Source: Sphingobacteriaceae bacterium
GTDB lineage: Bacteria > Bacteroidota > Bacteroidia > Sphingobacteriales > Sphingobacteriaceae
Reading direction: 5' to 3'
Length of the DNA stretch: 64,000 bases
Assembly: GCA_947460875.1 (NCBI GenBank)
Contig: CANHGR010000008.1
Coordinates: 1-64,000, forward strand
The notes below the pieces were generated by a model. The model saw nothing but the letters and a program-made list of their open reading frames with translations, searched no databases and was not told where the DNA came from. Below, in pieces: positions 52,950 to 62,561 of the stretch. Position 1 is the first letter of the stretch; the number at the start of each line of letters is the position of its first letter. The position numbers were made by a program, and so were the translations under genes.

Positions 52950-53478
52950 AACTAACATATTTTCTATCATTGTGCTTAATTTCAACAGCACCAGCCTCTT
53001 TCAATAAACCATCTATTTTATCAGGAAATGGATTTGCCTTTGCATCGATAGCAATCACAAAACGATCGCTTGTTGCTTGTAAATCCATCACTCTTGGCGC
53101 ACGTCCCGGAAACAAATGATTCGCAAAGAAAAATGTACCTACCATTCCGAATGCGCAAAACAATACAGTCATTTCAAACATGATCGGAATAAAATCCGGA
53201 AAAGCAAATGAAGGCTTTCCACCGATATTCATAGGCCAGTCATAAACAAGCATATAATAGATCATAGAAAATGCTGTAAATGTTCCTGTAATCCCAAAGC
53301 AGAAAGCCGCAATTGGTAAACGTGATCTCTTCACGCCTAATTTTGCTTCTATACCGTGGATAGGCATCGGAGTAAAAACATCATAAATACCAATGTTATT
53401 TTCCTGCAATTTATCAATGCCATGCATCATATCGTCAGGATCTTCAAAGTGGCCTAAAATATATTTTGTGCTGCTCAT
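52942..53478 (-). CDS. actD: alternative complex III subunit D (DUF3341)
   Basis: 178 residues. Soluble N-terminal ferredoxin-like part (YILGHFEDPDDMMHGID) and two membrane helices around 60-85 and 100-125, ended by a soluble tail. This is the DUF3341 family, subunit ActD. Has no cofactor motif. Starts 2 bp after actC. Confidence 0.92.
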   Translation of the reverse strand: MSSTKYILGHFEDPDDMMHGIDKLQENNIGIYDVFTPMPIHGIEAKLGVKRSRLPIAAFCFGITGTFTAFSMIYYMLVYDWPMNIGGKPSFAFPDFIPIMFEMTVLFCAFGMVGTFFFANHLFPGRAPRVMDLQATSDRFVIAIDAKANPFPDKIDGLLKEAGAVEIKHNDRKYVSYE

Positions 53479-53480
53479 TT

Positions 53481-54956
53481 TTAAATTTTTGCGTATTCTG
53501 GTTTTGGTATAACACTATCGTACTTCTCCAAAGATTGGAGATAGGCTTCGGCTTGTTCTGGATCAACTTTCTTATCTCTAATGAGTTTCTGTTTGGACTG
53601 GTCGCTTGAACTTTTCAACAGCAATTTAACCTCAGCCATCGCGATAGCTGGGAGAACGCGTAAGAACAACAGGAACATAGTAAAAAACAGCCCAATTGAA
53701 CCAATAAACACACATACATCTATTATCGACGGATAAAACATAACCCAACTTGATGGCAAATAATCACGATGTAAGGAAGTCACGATAATTACAAATCGCT
53801 CAAACCACATCCCAATATTTACCACAATTGATAGTATCCATGAAGCTGCGATGCTTGTCCGTACTTTCTTAAGCCAGAATAGCTGCGGAGAGATTACATT
53901 ACATGTCATCATACTCCAATAAGCCCACCAATATGGTCCGCTTACACGATTAAGGAAAGCATACTGCTCATATTCAACACCTGAGTACCAGGCAATAAAC
54001 AATTCTGTTAGATAAGCTACACCTACGATGGAACCTGTAAGAATGATGATCTTATTCATCGATTCAATATGGAACATCGTGATGTAATTTTCAAAATTCA
54101 TTACCTTACGCGTTACAAGTAACAGCGTCTGAACCATCGCAAAACCTGAAAATATCGCTCCCGCAACGAAGTACGGAGGGAAAATAGTGGTATGCCATCC
54201 CGGTACCAACGACGTTGCAAAGTCCATGGATACAATAGTATGAACTGAAAGTACGAGCGGTGTAGAAACACCGGCAAGGATTAAGGATACTGCTTCAAAC
54301 CGTTGCCATGTTTTAACAGAACCATTCCATCCGAAAGACATAATTGAATATATCCTGCGACGTAATCCTGTTGCACGGTCGCGTACTGTTGCGATATCTG
54401 GCAAAAGACCTGTATACCAAAACACCAATGACACAGAGAAGTAGGTCGAGATTGCAAAGACGTCCCATACTAATGGAGAGTTAAAATTAACCCATAATGA
54501 CCCGAACTGATTCGGCAAAGGCAGTGGCCAGTAAGCTAGCCATGGACGCCCCATATGCGAAACAACATAAGTCGCCGCACAGATAACTGCGAAGATGGTC
54601 ATCGCTTCTGCCGAACGATTTATTGAATTTCTCCAGTTCTGTCTAAATAATAACAATATTGCTGAAATCAGAGTTCCGGCATGACCGATACCTACCCACC
54701 AAACGAAGCCAGTGATATCCCAAGCCCAACCTACAGTTTTATTTAGACCCCAGGCACCAATCCCAGTCCAGAAAGTATATCCAACAGCAACTACCCAAAG
54801 TAATGCACCTAAGGCAGAAATTGTAAAACCAATCCACCATGCTTTATTGGCTTTGTTTTCAACCGGAACCAGAATATCATTGGTGATTTTGGTATAGGTA
54901 ATATTTTCACCGGTAATTAATGGTTCCCTTAATATCGATTCGTGATGAGATGACAT
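53481..54956 (-). CDS. actC: alternative complex III subunit C (NrfD/PsrC type)
   Basis: 491 residues with about ten helices; NrfD-type membrane subunit that is thought to hold the quinol-binding site. Segments such as TGFVWWVGIGHAGTLISAIL and SMDFATSLVPGWHTTIFPPY match the ActC family. C-terminal tail of about 45 residues is charged and soluble. 17 bp after actB. Confidence 0.93.
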   Translation of the reverse strand: MSSHHESILREPLITGENITYTKITNDILVPVENKANKAWWIGFTISALGALLWVVAVGYTFWTGIGAWGLNKTVGWAWDITGFVWWVGIGHAGTLISAILLLFRQNWRNSINRSAEAMTIFAVICAATYVVSHMGRPWLAYWPLPLPNQFGSLWVNFNSPLVWDVFAISTYFSVSLVFWYTGLLPDIATVRDRATGLRRRIYSIMSFGWNGSVKTWQRFEAVSLILAGVSTPLVLSVHTIVSMDFATSLVPGWHTTIFPPYFVAGAIFSGFAMVQTLLLVTRKVMNFENYITMFHIESMNKIIILTGSIVGVAYLTELFIAWYSGVEYEQYAFLNRVSGPYWWAYWSMMTCNVISPQLFWLKKVRTSIAASWILSIVVNIGMWFERFVIIVTSLHRDYLPSSWVMFYPSIIDVCVFIGSIGLFFTMFLLFLRVLPAIAMAEVKLLLKSSSDQSKQKLIRDKKVDPEQAEAYLQSLEKYDSVIPKPEYAKI

Positions 54957-54973
54957 ATCTTTAAATAATCAAT

Positions 54974-57900
54974 TTAAGCTTCTACTGTATTTCTAACTTT
55001 TACTTGATAACCGATACCAGGCTGAACATTAAGTTCTTCTAAAACATAATAAGTGCGCTCATTTCCCAGCGCCTTGCTAACTTCCGATTCCGGATCATTC
55101 ATATCGCCAAAGATGATAGCACCTGCGCTACATGCCTGCTGGCATGCCATTTTGATATCACCATCCTTAAGAGTACGCTTTTCCATTTTTGCCTCGAGTT
55201 TACCGGCTTGTATCCGTTGGATACACATACTACATTTCTCCATTACACCACGAGAGCGTACGGTAACATCGGGATTTAGAACAAGTTGCGTAAACTCGTT
55301 GTTCATATAATTATCAAAGCGCGAATCATTCCAGTAGTTAAACCAGTTGAAACGACGCACTTTATACGGGCAATTGTTAGCGCAATAACGTGTGCCGACG
55401 CACCGGTTATAAGCCATGTGGTTCAACCCATCTGAAGAGTGAACTGTTGCAAGTACTGGACAAACTGTTTCGCAGGGGGCATGCTCGCAATGCTGACAAA
55501 GCATCGGCTGATGTACAACAGAAACGTTATCTAGATCTTCTAACTCAGAAATTTCCTTTTCTTCTGTATATGATTCACTACCTTCATTAAAACTATAATA
55601 ACGGTCAATCCTAAGCCAGTGCATTTCACGGCGCTTAAGAACCTCTTCCCTTCCAACAACCGGTATGTTGTTCTCTACGTTACATGCAACGATACATGAT
55701 CCACAACCTGTACAAGCATTCAGATCGATTGCCATTACCCAATTGTGTCCAGTAATTGGTCTTTCATTCCACAGATCATAAGTCTTATGCTCTGTACCGT
55801 GATTTCCACTACCAGAATGAGGATCCTTCAAATAGCTATTAAAGGTTGTTTCTCTGATAATATTTCTTCCTTCGTACGAGTGGTGAGTTTGAGTTTGTGC
55901 AAGCTCGTATGAGCCGCCGGTCTTTGTAATCGTTGCACTAGTGTTGAATTGCAACGTTCCATTGACCATGCTGGCAAAAGGATAAGCATTTTTACCCACA
56001 CCATCTCCTGCCTTTCCTACCTTGGTTCTACCATATCCTACTGCAATGGAAATCGTCCCTTGGGCCTGACCGGGTTGAAATAATACCGGAAGAGTAACGG
56101 TGTAACCATTTGCGCCCTTAATTTCAACAAGGTCGAATTCTGTAACGCCAATCTTCTCCGCATATTTCGGCGCAATTGCCGCAAAATTATCCCAGGTTAC
56201 TTTACTAACGGGATCAGGAAGTTCTTGTAAAAATGCATTATTTGCATGCTTGCCGTCTAGAATTGCTGCATTTTGATAAAGCTGTACTTCTACATCTTTC
56301 GCTACAGCTTTACTTTGGTTAACAACTGTTTGTACAACAGCGGTAATAGACTGATTGAAAGCATAAGAAGCGGATGGCATTTCGCCGCTGTACACAAAAC
56401 CTGTCTGCAATAATTGCTTCCACGTTTTTCCGGCTCCAGGAAGAATATTTCTTTCCCAGTTATTTTTTACATATTGATAATAATCCTGAACTGAGTTGGC
56501 CGACCAAGTCAACAGACTTTGCTCTGCCTGGCGCGTGTCGTGTACCGGATTAATGGTCGGCTGAACGATTGTGTAAAGTCCTGAAATGACGCTCTCATCT
56601 CCCCAGGATTCCAAATAATTATGATTGGGAGCGATAACATTACATAAAGCAGCTGTTTCATCTTCGCGATCGGCAAAAGAAACTTTTAGCGAAACTTTGT
56701 TCAAGCCATCAACAAACAACTTGTTGCTAAAATATTCATAAGCAGGATTACTATTCAAAAAGAATACTGCCCCAACTTCGCCGCGATTCATCTCACTTAT
56801 AAACTCTGCGAATTCTGAGTCATTTCCGGAGTAAAGTGTTACTGGATTATCAAGGTCGATTGTAGATCCGTAGCTTCCTAAAAATGAGTTTATTGCATTA
56901 ACGATAGTTTGTACAGACACATCATTTGAACCAGAAACCACTAGAGCTCTACCTTTTGCATTCAATAACTCTTTTGCTGCCAATTTAATTGCCTTATCTG
57001 CGATTACATTCTCCGAAAGGCTAACTCCTGCCAAGGCAATACCCGTAATCGCGCTATATAAGGCTAAAATTGCTACACCCTCTTCAGAAGGTTTAACCGG
57101 AATACGTGAATCTGCATTCGTACCGGTTAAGCTCATGCCAGTTTCAAACTGAATATGCCGAGACATTTTCTTATTTTTAAGAGATGCTCCGTTCCTGTTA
57201 CTTACATACTGTCTTGTAAATTCTTGCGATGCGATCCATGTACCTAGAAAATCAGCACCAAAACTTACAATGACATCTGCGTTGTCAAAACGGTACCTGG
57301 GTAGACCCGCTTTTCCAAAGCTATTTTCATTTGCCTTAATAATACCGGTGTACGATACAGGATCAACTTGAACAAGCTTAGCGGCCGGGAATTGCGCGAT
57401 AAAATCTGCTATAACCGCTTTTGTTGAAGGGCTGCTAATTGAAGACGATACAATGCGTAGCTTCTTGCCTGAAGCTTGTACCTTATTTAGTTCTCCCTGG
57501 ACAAATGCATCAAGGGCTTTCCAAGATGTATTGGATTGATTTAATTTCGGACCTTTTAGTTTTGATACATCGTAAAGATCTAATACTGATGCTTGTGTAT
57601 TAGGAGCTGTTCCATGATTTCCAAAAATTCCGTTAGGATTTCCTTCAATTTTAATTGGCCGCCCTTCACGTGTTTTAACTAGAATACTTTGTCCATTATG
57701 GCTAGAAGCATAATAGTTAGGGATGCCAGGAACAATTTCCTCTGGCTTAACTAAATAAGGAATTGATTTATGCACCGGAGTTGGCTGGCATGCCGCCAAC
57801 GTTACCGCTCCAAGTCCGAAGCCCAATGCCTTTAAGAAATCGCGACGTGGAGTTACACTACTTAACCCAGCGTCACTCAATACTTCCTCGATTGGAAGAG

Positions 57901-57991
57901 ACTCTGCGAATTCGTTTTTATTGCTGCCAACGAAATCTGGCGTCTTTTGTAATTCTTCTATACCTTTCCAGTATTTTTTGTTGCTTTCCAT
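54974..57991 (-). CDS. actB: alternative complex III subunit B (molybdopterin-like and iron-sulfur fusion)
   Basis: 1005 residues. A twin-arginine signal (RRDFLKALGFGLGAVTLAAC) that also ends in a possible lipobox Cys. Residues about 60-700 resemble a molybdopterin oxidoreductase but with no clear molybdenum ligand, as usual for ActB. The last 250 residues hold four ferredoxin-type cysteine groups: CTGCGSCIVAC, CQHCEHAPCETVC, CVGTRYCANNC, and CSMC...CQQAC, which carry Fe-S clusters. It should route quinol electrons to ActA. No Mo-cofactor role is expected. Confidence 0.94.
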   Translation of the reverse strand: MESNKKYWKGIEELQKTPDFVGSNKNEFAESLPIEEVLSDAGLSSVTPRRDFLKALGFGLGAVTLAACQPTPVHKSIPYLVKPEEIVPGIPNYYASSHNGQSILVKTREGRPIKIEGNPNGIFGNHGTAPNTQASVLDLYDVSKLKGPKLNQSNTSWKALDAFVQGELNKVQASGKKLRIVSSSISSPSTKAVIADFIAQFPAAKLVQVDPVSYTGIIKANENSFGKAGLPRYRFDNADVIVSFGADFLGTWIASQEFTRQYVSNRNGASLKNKKMSRHIQFETGMSLTGTNADSRIPVKPSEEGVAILALYSAITGIALAGVSLSENVIADKAIKLAAKELLNAKGRALVVSGSNDVSVQTIVNAINSFLGSYGSTIDLDNPVTLYSGNDSEFAEFISEMNRGEVGAVFFLNSNPAYEYFSNKLFVDGLNKVSLKVSFADREDETAALCNVIAPNHNYLESWGDESVISGLYTIVQPTINPVHDTRQAEQSLLTWSANSVQDYYQYVKNNWERNILPGAGKTWKQLLQTGFVYSGEMPSASYAFNQSITAVVQTVVNQSKAVAKDVEVQLYQNAAILDGKHANNAFLQELPDPVSKVTWDNFAAIAPKYAEKIGVTEFDLVEIKGANGYTVTLPVLFQPGQAQGTISIAVGYGRTKVGKAGDGVGKNAYPFASMVNGTLQFNTSATITKTGGSYELAQTQTHHSYEGRNIIRETTFNSYLKDPHSGSGNHGTEHKTYDLWNERPITGHNWVMAIDLNACTGCGSCIVACNVENNIPVVGREEVLKRREMHWLRIDRYYSFNEGSESYTEEKEISELEDLDNVSVVHQPMLCQHCEHAPCETVCPVLATVHSSDGLNHMAYNRCVGTRYCANNCPYKVRRFNWFNYWNDSRFDNYMNNEFTQLVLNPDVTVRSRGVMEKCSMCIQRIQAGKLEAKMEKRTLKDGDIKMACQQACSAGAIIFGDMNDPESEVSKALGNERTYYVLEELNVQPGIGYQVKVRNTVEA

Positions 57992-58025
57992 TTAAGCTAT
58001 AAAGTATACGTACTTTTTATTCTAA

Positions 58026-59303
58026 TTAATAATGGCATTTGCCGCATTCAATACCGCCTAGCAGTGATGCAGTGATCTTATCTCCCTTTTTCAATTTCTC
58101 ATGAGCGGCGATAAGATCATCGTAATAAGCATTGTCCTTATGGTTTACTTCAGTTTCCTTATGGCAATTGATACACCATTTCATTGTTAGCGGAGAATAT
58201 TGGTAAACCTCTGCCATTGTTTCAATCGGACCATGGCATTTCTGACATTCTATTCCTGCAACGCTTACGTGCTGTGAGTGATTGAAATAAGCAAGATCAG
58301 GCAAATTGTGGATTCGAATCCATTCAACAGGTCTTTGATTCGCACCGTACTGACTCGTTTTAGGATCGTAATCTAAAGCGGTATATATCTTTTGAATCTC
58401 TGGAGAAATCTCACCATTGTATTTCTCAGTTGCTTGAACATAGTTATGACAATTCATACAAACGTTAAGCGATGGAATCGAAGCATTTTTAGATTTGAAT
58501 GCGCCTGAATGGCAATACTGACAATTTATCTGATTCAAACCAGCATGTAATTGATGCGAAAATTTAATAGGCTGCACCGGTTGATATCCCTGATGCACAC
58601 CCGTATTCCACATTCCCTTTAATCCCACAGCACTTAGAAATATCACTGAAAGAATAATAGTAAAGAAGATGAACTTTTTGTTCTTCACCAGATGATTAAA
58701 ATTGCTCAAACCAGAAGACTCAGTCTGTACTTCCAACAGTTCAAGCTCTGCATCCGGTCCGTCAATCAATAATTTTTCTAGAGTTGCAATAACGCGGTTA
58801 AGCGCTAAAATAATAAATAATGCAATGAGGATAACTGCGATCAGGCCGATGATCATGTATGTATTAATACCTCCATCAGAAGATGTAACTGCTGCTGCTC
58901 CTGCGGCCGAACTAGTTGCTGCTGCGGCTAGCGGCTTCTCTCCTTCTGTTTTAATATATGCCAGAATACTTAAGATATTACCTTCAGTAAGCATCGGCAT
59001 TGGAGTCATCAGCATTTTATTGTTCTCGTTGTACAGTTGAACAGCCGTTGGATCTCCCGAAGCAATCATCGCCGGAGCATTTTTTATCCACTTAAGCAAC
59101 CAAGCTTCCTCTCGACGTTCGTTTACGCCTTTCAAAGCAGGCCCGGTCATCTTACGATCTAAGGCATGACAGCTTTTGCAATTTTTCTGAAAAAGGGCAG
59201 CACCTTCAGTTGCATCCTGCGCCATCAAGGTATTGATACCAAAAAAGCAGATTATAACTAAAGATTGTACAACACTTCTAAAAAACAATGAGATGCTTCT
59301 CAT
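58026..59303 (-). CDS. actA: alternative complex III subunit A with an N-terminal monoheme domain (hexaheme)
   Basis: 425 residues. Signal peptide, then a c-type heme domain with CKSCH (about residues 30-120), an Ala/Ser linker, a membrane helix (about 150-172), a second helix (about 208-228) and a C-terminal multiheme part with CQYCH, CMNCH, CQKCH, CINCH and CGKCH. That makes six c-hemes: five as in ActA plus the extra N-terminal one. The N-terminal domain is nearly the same as the stand-alone cytochrome encoded 100 bp upstream. Confidence 0.92.
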   Translation of the reverse strand: MRSISLFFRSVVQSLVIICFFGINTLMAQDATEGAALFQKNCKSCHALDRKMTGPALKGVNERREEAWLLKWIKNAPAMIASGDPTAVQLYNENNKMLMTPMPMLTEGNILSILAYIKTEGEKPLAAAATSSAAGAAAVTSSDGGINTYMIIGLIAVILIALFIILALNRVIATLEKLLIDGPDAELELLEVQTESSGLSNFNHLVKNKKFIFFTIILSVIFLSAVGLKGMWNTGVHQGYQPVQPIKFSHQLHAGLNQINCQYCHSGAFKSKNASIPSLNVCMNCHNYVQATEKYNGEISPEIQKIYTALDYDPKTSQYGANQRPVEWIRIHNLPDLAYFNHSQHVSVAGIECQKCHGPIETMAEVYQYSPLTMKWCINCHKETEVNHKDNAYYDDLIAAHEKLKKGDKITASLLGGIECGKCHY

Positions 59304-59404
59304 ATGGAATATTTGTGCTAAAATTTAATAATATCGAATTGTTGCTTCTGAGCCAACCCATCCGGTGACCAATGTGTATTTATTCAGATTTAAGTTCTGT
59401 TAAC

Positions 59405-60013
59405 TCAATGTGTGTTTTGATTAGATTTCGAGCCATTATCAGACGATTCACGCCTCTTAGCTAACATCCGCTCTAGGGTCCCGATAATACGATTTAGTAC
59501 TCCGATAATCAGGAACGCTATAACAATGATGATAAGCAATCCAATAAGCATAAAATCGCTCACCCCGCTTGAATCTCCACTTGCTGCTGCGGTGGCCGTT
59601 CCATCGCCGGAAGCGGCAGGGACTGAAGGGGCTGCAGTCTTCGCTTCCTCGGATTTAACGTAGGCAAGAATACTTAGAATATTACCCTCAGTTAACATTG
59701 GCTGAGGCGGCATCATCATTTTATTGTTGTCGTTGAAAAGCTTAACAGCAGCAGGATCGCCGGTGGCAATCATTGCTGGAGCATTTTTTATCCATGTAAG
59801 CAACCATTTCTCATCATGTCGTTCGCTAATGCCCTTTAACGCAGGGCCAACCATTTTGCGTTCAATGGCGTGACAGCTTTTACAATTCTTCTGGAAAAGT
59901 GCGGCTCCTTCTGCAACATCCTGGGCGAAGCTAGCCTGAATAAGTGATAGCCCAGAAATGGTGAATAGGGTTGCCTTTATCATATTCTTAAAAAACATGT
60001 TGCTGTTCTTCAT
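59405..60013 (-). CDS. membrane-anchored monoheme cytochrome c, paralog of the ActA N-terminus
   Basis: 202 residues: signal peptide (cleavage after SFAQ), heme domain with CKSCH and a C-terminal Met-rich region (NNKMMMPPQPMLTEGN) that likely holds the sixth ligand, Ala/Ser linker, one membrane helix (about 158-182) and a basic tail. Aligns with ActA residues 28-200 over its whole length by eye; it looks like a tandem duplication. As first gene of the Act operon it probably feeds or receives electrons within the supercomplex. Confidence 0.88.
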   Translation of the reverse strand: MKNSNMFFKNMIKATLFTISGLSLIQASFAQDVAEGAALFQKNCKSCHAIERKMVGPALKGISERHDEKWLLTWIKNAPAMIATGDPAAVKLFNDNNKMMMPPQPMLTEGNILSILAYVKSEEAKTAAPSVPAASGDGTATAAASGDSSGVSDFMLIGLLIIIVIAFLIIGVLNRIIGTLERMLAKRRESSDNGSKSNQNTH

Positions 60014-60077
60014 ATAGAGTGATTACTAAAGTTTTTACTTATCGTCAGATTATTGACTAAAAGCCCTTTTCGGTTGA

Positions 60078-60110
60078 CAAAAGTATAATTTATTCAGATA
60101 TCGGTGACAA
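60078..60110 (-). promoter_or_regulatory. putative promoter of the Act-oxidase operon
   Basis: Minus-strand TTG (60110-60108), 22-bp spacer and TACTTTTG (60085-60078). The -7 box is an exact consensus; the spacer is one base longer than usual. Leader of about 60 bases to ATG 60013. Confidence 0.5.
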
Positions 60111-60246
60111 TTGAATGACCGTAATTAATAATTTATATTCATTCTAAATAAACAAAAACGAGCTTTAAATATCAATCAGCAAAGTTTTTTCAGTAAACCG
60201 ACGCTTGACAAAAACAGGCGATATTTTGATTTTTTAAAAAAAAGTA

Positions 60247-61224
60247 TTAATATCTAAGAACCCAAGCAAATATCAAAGGAGCAACGATTGTTGCATCTGA
60301 CTCAACAATAAATTTGGGAGTATTTATGTCAAGTTTGCCCCAAGTGATTTTTTCATTAGGTACTGCCCCAGAATAAGAACCGTAAGACGTGGTTGAATCT
60401 GAAATCTGGCAGAAATAACTCCAAAAAGGGATGTCTTGCATTTCCATATCCTGGTAGAGCATCGGCACAACGCAGATTGGAAAATCACCTGCTATCCCTC
60501 CTCCAATTTGAAAAAATCCAACACCTTTTCCGCCTGAATTTTTTACATACCAATCTGAAAGCCAGGTCATATATTCAATTCCACTTTTCATCGTAGATGC
60601 TTTCAGCTCGCCTTTAATTACATATGAAGCAAAGATATTACCCATTGTAGAATCCTCCCATCCGGGTACGATGATTGGTAGATTCTTTTCAGCAGCGGCA
60701 AGCATCCAGGAATTTTTAGGGTCAATCTCATAATATTGTTCCAAGTCGCCGCTCAGTAATATTTTATACATGTACTCATGCGGAAGGTATCGCTCGCCTT
60801 TATCGTCGGCGTCTTTCCATATTTTGTAAATATGTTTTTGCAAGCGCCGAAACGCTTCTTCCTCAGGTATGCAAGTATCGGTCACGCGGTTGTAGTGGTT
60901 TTCTAGAAGATCCCATTCATCTTGCGGACTGAGATCGCGATAGTTTGGCACCCTTTTATAATGCGAATGGGCCACCAAGTTCATGATATCTTCTTCGAGA
61001 TTTGCACCTGTACACGAAATAATAGCCACTTTATCTTGTCTGATCATCTCAGCAAGCGAAATTCCCAACTCTGCCGTACTCATCGCCCCAGCTAGGGTAA
61101 TCATCATTTTCCCGCCCTCTTCAAGGTGCTGTTCATAGCCTTTTGCTGCGTCAACTAATGCTGCTGAATTAAAATGAAGGTAATTTTTTTCAATAAATTG
61201 AGATATCGGTCCTCTGCTGATCAT
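60247..61224 (-). CDS. deoxyhypusine synthase-like protein
   Basis: 325 residues. Fold pattern of deoxyhypusine synthase: MMITLAGAMSTAELG, IISCTGANLEEDIMNLVAHSHY, VGFFQIGGGIAGDFPI, and SGAVPNEKITWGKLD with the active-site Lys297 in the WGK motif. In eukaryotes and archaea the enzyme modifies eIF5A; bacteria have no eIF5A, and the bacterial group is thought to act on spermidine or putrescine (homospermidine-type chemistry). Polyamine metabolism is therefore the likelier role. No speB or speD gene is adjacent. Has its own promoter. Confidence 0.88.
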   Translation of the reverse strand: MISRGPISQFIEKNYLHFNSAALVDAAKGYEQHLEEGGKMMITLAGAMSTAELGISLAEMIRQDKVAIISCTGANLEEDIMNLVAHSHYKRVPNYRDLSPQDEWDLLENHYNRVTDTCIPEEEAFRRLQKHIYKIWKDADDKGERYLPHEYMYKILLSGDLEQYYEIDPKNSWMLAAAEKNLPIIVPGWEDSTMGNIFASYVIKGELKASTMKSGIEYMTWLSDWYVKNSGGKGVGFFQIGGGIAGDFPICVVPMLYQDMEMQDIPFWSYFCQISDSTTSYGSYSGAVPNEKITWGKLDINTPKFIVESDATIVAPLIFAWVLRY

Positions 61225-61241
61225 AGATTAAAATTAGAGCA

Positions 61242-61272
61242 CAAAAGTAGGTAATTGAGTCGAAGTTCTAAA
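61242..61272 (-). promoter_or_regulatory. promoter of the deoxyhypusine synthase-like gene
   Basis: Minus-strand TTTA (61272-61269), 19-bp spacer and TACTTTTG (61249-61242). One mismatch in the -33 box. Leader about 14 bases. Confidence 0.45.
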
Positions 61273-61317
61273 GCCACTTTCAGACTTCCCTGCTTCCAAA
61301 CTTCCATACATTCACCT

Positions 61318-61325
61318 TATCTTCG
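61318..61325 (+). promoter_or_regulatory. -7-like box (TATCTTCG) abutting the Omp85-type gene
   Basis: TATCTTCG ends 5 bp before ATG 61331. One base off consensus and no TTG at the right distance was seen, so support is weak; the same box precedes the DUF4286 gene. Confidence 0.3.
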
Positions 61326-61330
61326 TCCCG

Positions 61331-62470
61331 ATGAAAAAAAGCTTTGCTATTTTATTTTCTCTTTTTGCCTTTTCGGCGATGCCCAGCTTGGCCCAGATGA
61401 AAATTCTAAAAAGAATATTGTCTAGCGAGAGTGACTCCACTCGTTCGGCTAGCTTTTTACCCTTACCGGCGATAGGCTATTCGCAAGAAACCGGATTAGA
61501 ATTTGGCATTATAAGCCTTTACTCATTTTATACTGATCGTATAGATATTCTTACGCGCAACTCTTCTATTACCGGTGTTGCCAGCTTCACAACAAAAAAA
61601 CAAAGCAATTTTAAGCTTGTTGCTGATGTCTGGGCATCGCAAAATAATTTTCACTACCTCTCTGAGATGCGTTACAAAAACTTCCCGTTCAATTTTTATG
61701 GCGTCGGCGATAAGACACTTAAAGCTGATGAAGACCCAATCACCCAAAAAATATTTAAACTAAGTGGCGAAGTTGAAAAGCTATTTTCACCCAGATTTTA
61801 TGGTGGGATTAGTTCAAGTTTCGAGCATCATCGTTTTAGCGATAAAGAAGCCGGAGGAATTTTCGGAATCGCTAACCCATTTATCCAAGATCGCGACGGC
61901 GGAAAAGTTCTATTTGTTGGTTTGAGTCAAATATCAGATGGCCGAAACACCAATACCTATACCACTAAGGGTACTTATCTCAAATTCAATTATTCTTACG
62001 CACCCGATATTTTTGGCGGAGAAAACTTTAGTGGAAGCCTGTTTAAAGCGGATTTTAGAAGTTTTAGAAGTTTTAACAATAACGCAGTTCTAGCCCTACA
62101 AACGGTTTTTCAAACAATACAAGGTGGAACTGTTCCTTTCTATTTGATGCCGCAAATGGGTAACGACCAGATAATGAGGGGCTACTATGCCGGCCGATAT
62201 AGAGACAGAAATCTATTAGCCGCTCAGGCAGAATTCAGATACCGCTTTATACCAAAATTCGGAGTTGCTGCTTTTATGGGAGCTGGAACCGTCTATGGAA
62301 CAGGAGCATTCAACCTCAGCGATTTAAAACCAAACACTGGGGCGGGGATACGGTATTTCTTCGACGTAGAACGGGGATTAAGCATCCGTATCGATTACGG
62401 AATCGGAGAAAAAAGAGCTGGCGAAGAAAGGCAAAAGGGATATTATATTAGTTTGGCTGAGGCGTTTTAG
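61331..62470 (+). CDS. Omp85-type outer membrane barrel without POTRA domains
   Basis: 379 residues with a signal peptide (MKKSFAILFSLFAF..., cleavage after SLAQ). The C-terminal half contains the Omp85 RGYYAGRYRDRNLLAAQ block, the counterpart of the VRGF/Y loop motif of BamA, followed by strand after strand ending in an aromatic (SLAEAF). There is no room for POTRA repeats; short barrel members of the bacterial surface antigen family are known in the phylum. Possible translocation of surface or lipid substrates; role unknown. Confidence 0.85.
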   Translation: MKKSFAILFSLFAFSAMPSLAQMKILKRILSSESDSTRSASFLPLPAIGYSQETGLEFGIISLYSFYTDRIDILTRNSSITGVASFTTKKQSNFKLVADVWASQNNFHYLSEMRYKNFPFNFYGVGDKTLKADEDPITQKIFKLSGEVEKLFSPRFYGGISSSFEHHRFSDKEAGGIFGIANPFIQDRDGGKVLFVGLSQISDGRNTNTYTTKGTYLKFNYSYAPDIFGGENFSGSLFKADFRSFRSFNNNAVLALQTVFQTIQGGTVPFYLMPQMGNDQIMRGYYAGRYRDRNLLAAQAEFRYRFIPKFGVAAFMGAGTVYGTGAFNLSDLKPNTGAGIRYFFDVERGLSIRIDYGIGEKRAGEERQKGYYISLAEAF

Positions 62471-62561
62471 GTGAATTTTTGTACAGACTGAGTGCTGGAT
62501 GAGATAGTCGATCGCTGAAATAACTTATTCCGAAAATCGTACACGTTCTTTAAACATGAAA

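Noticed and set aside
54974-57991. ActB as an active molybdoenzyme
   Set aside because: There is no clear molybdenum ligand and ActB proteins are known to lack the cofactor; context fits alternative complex III.
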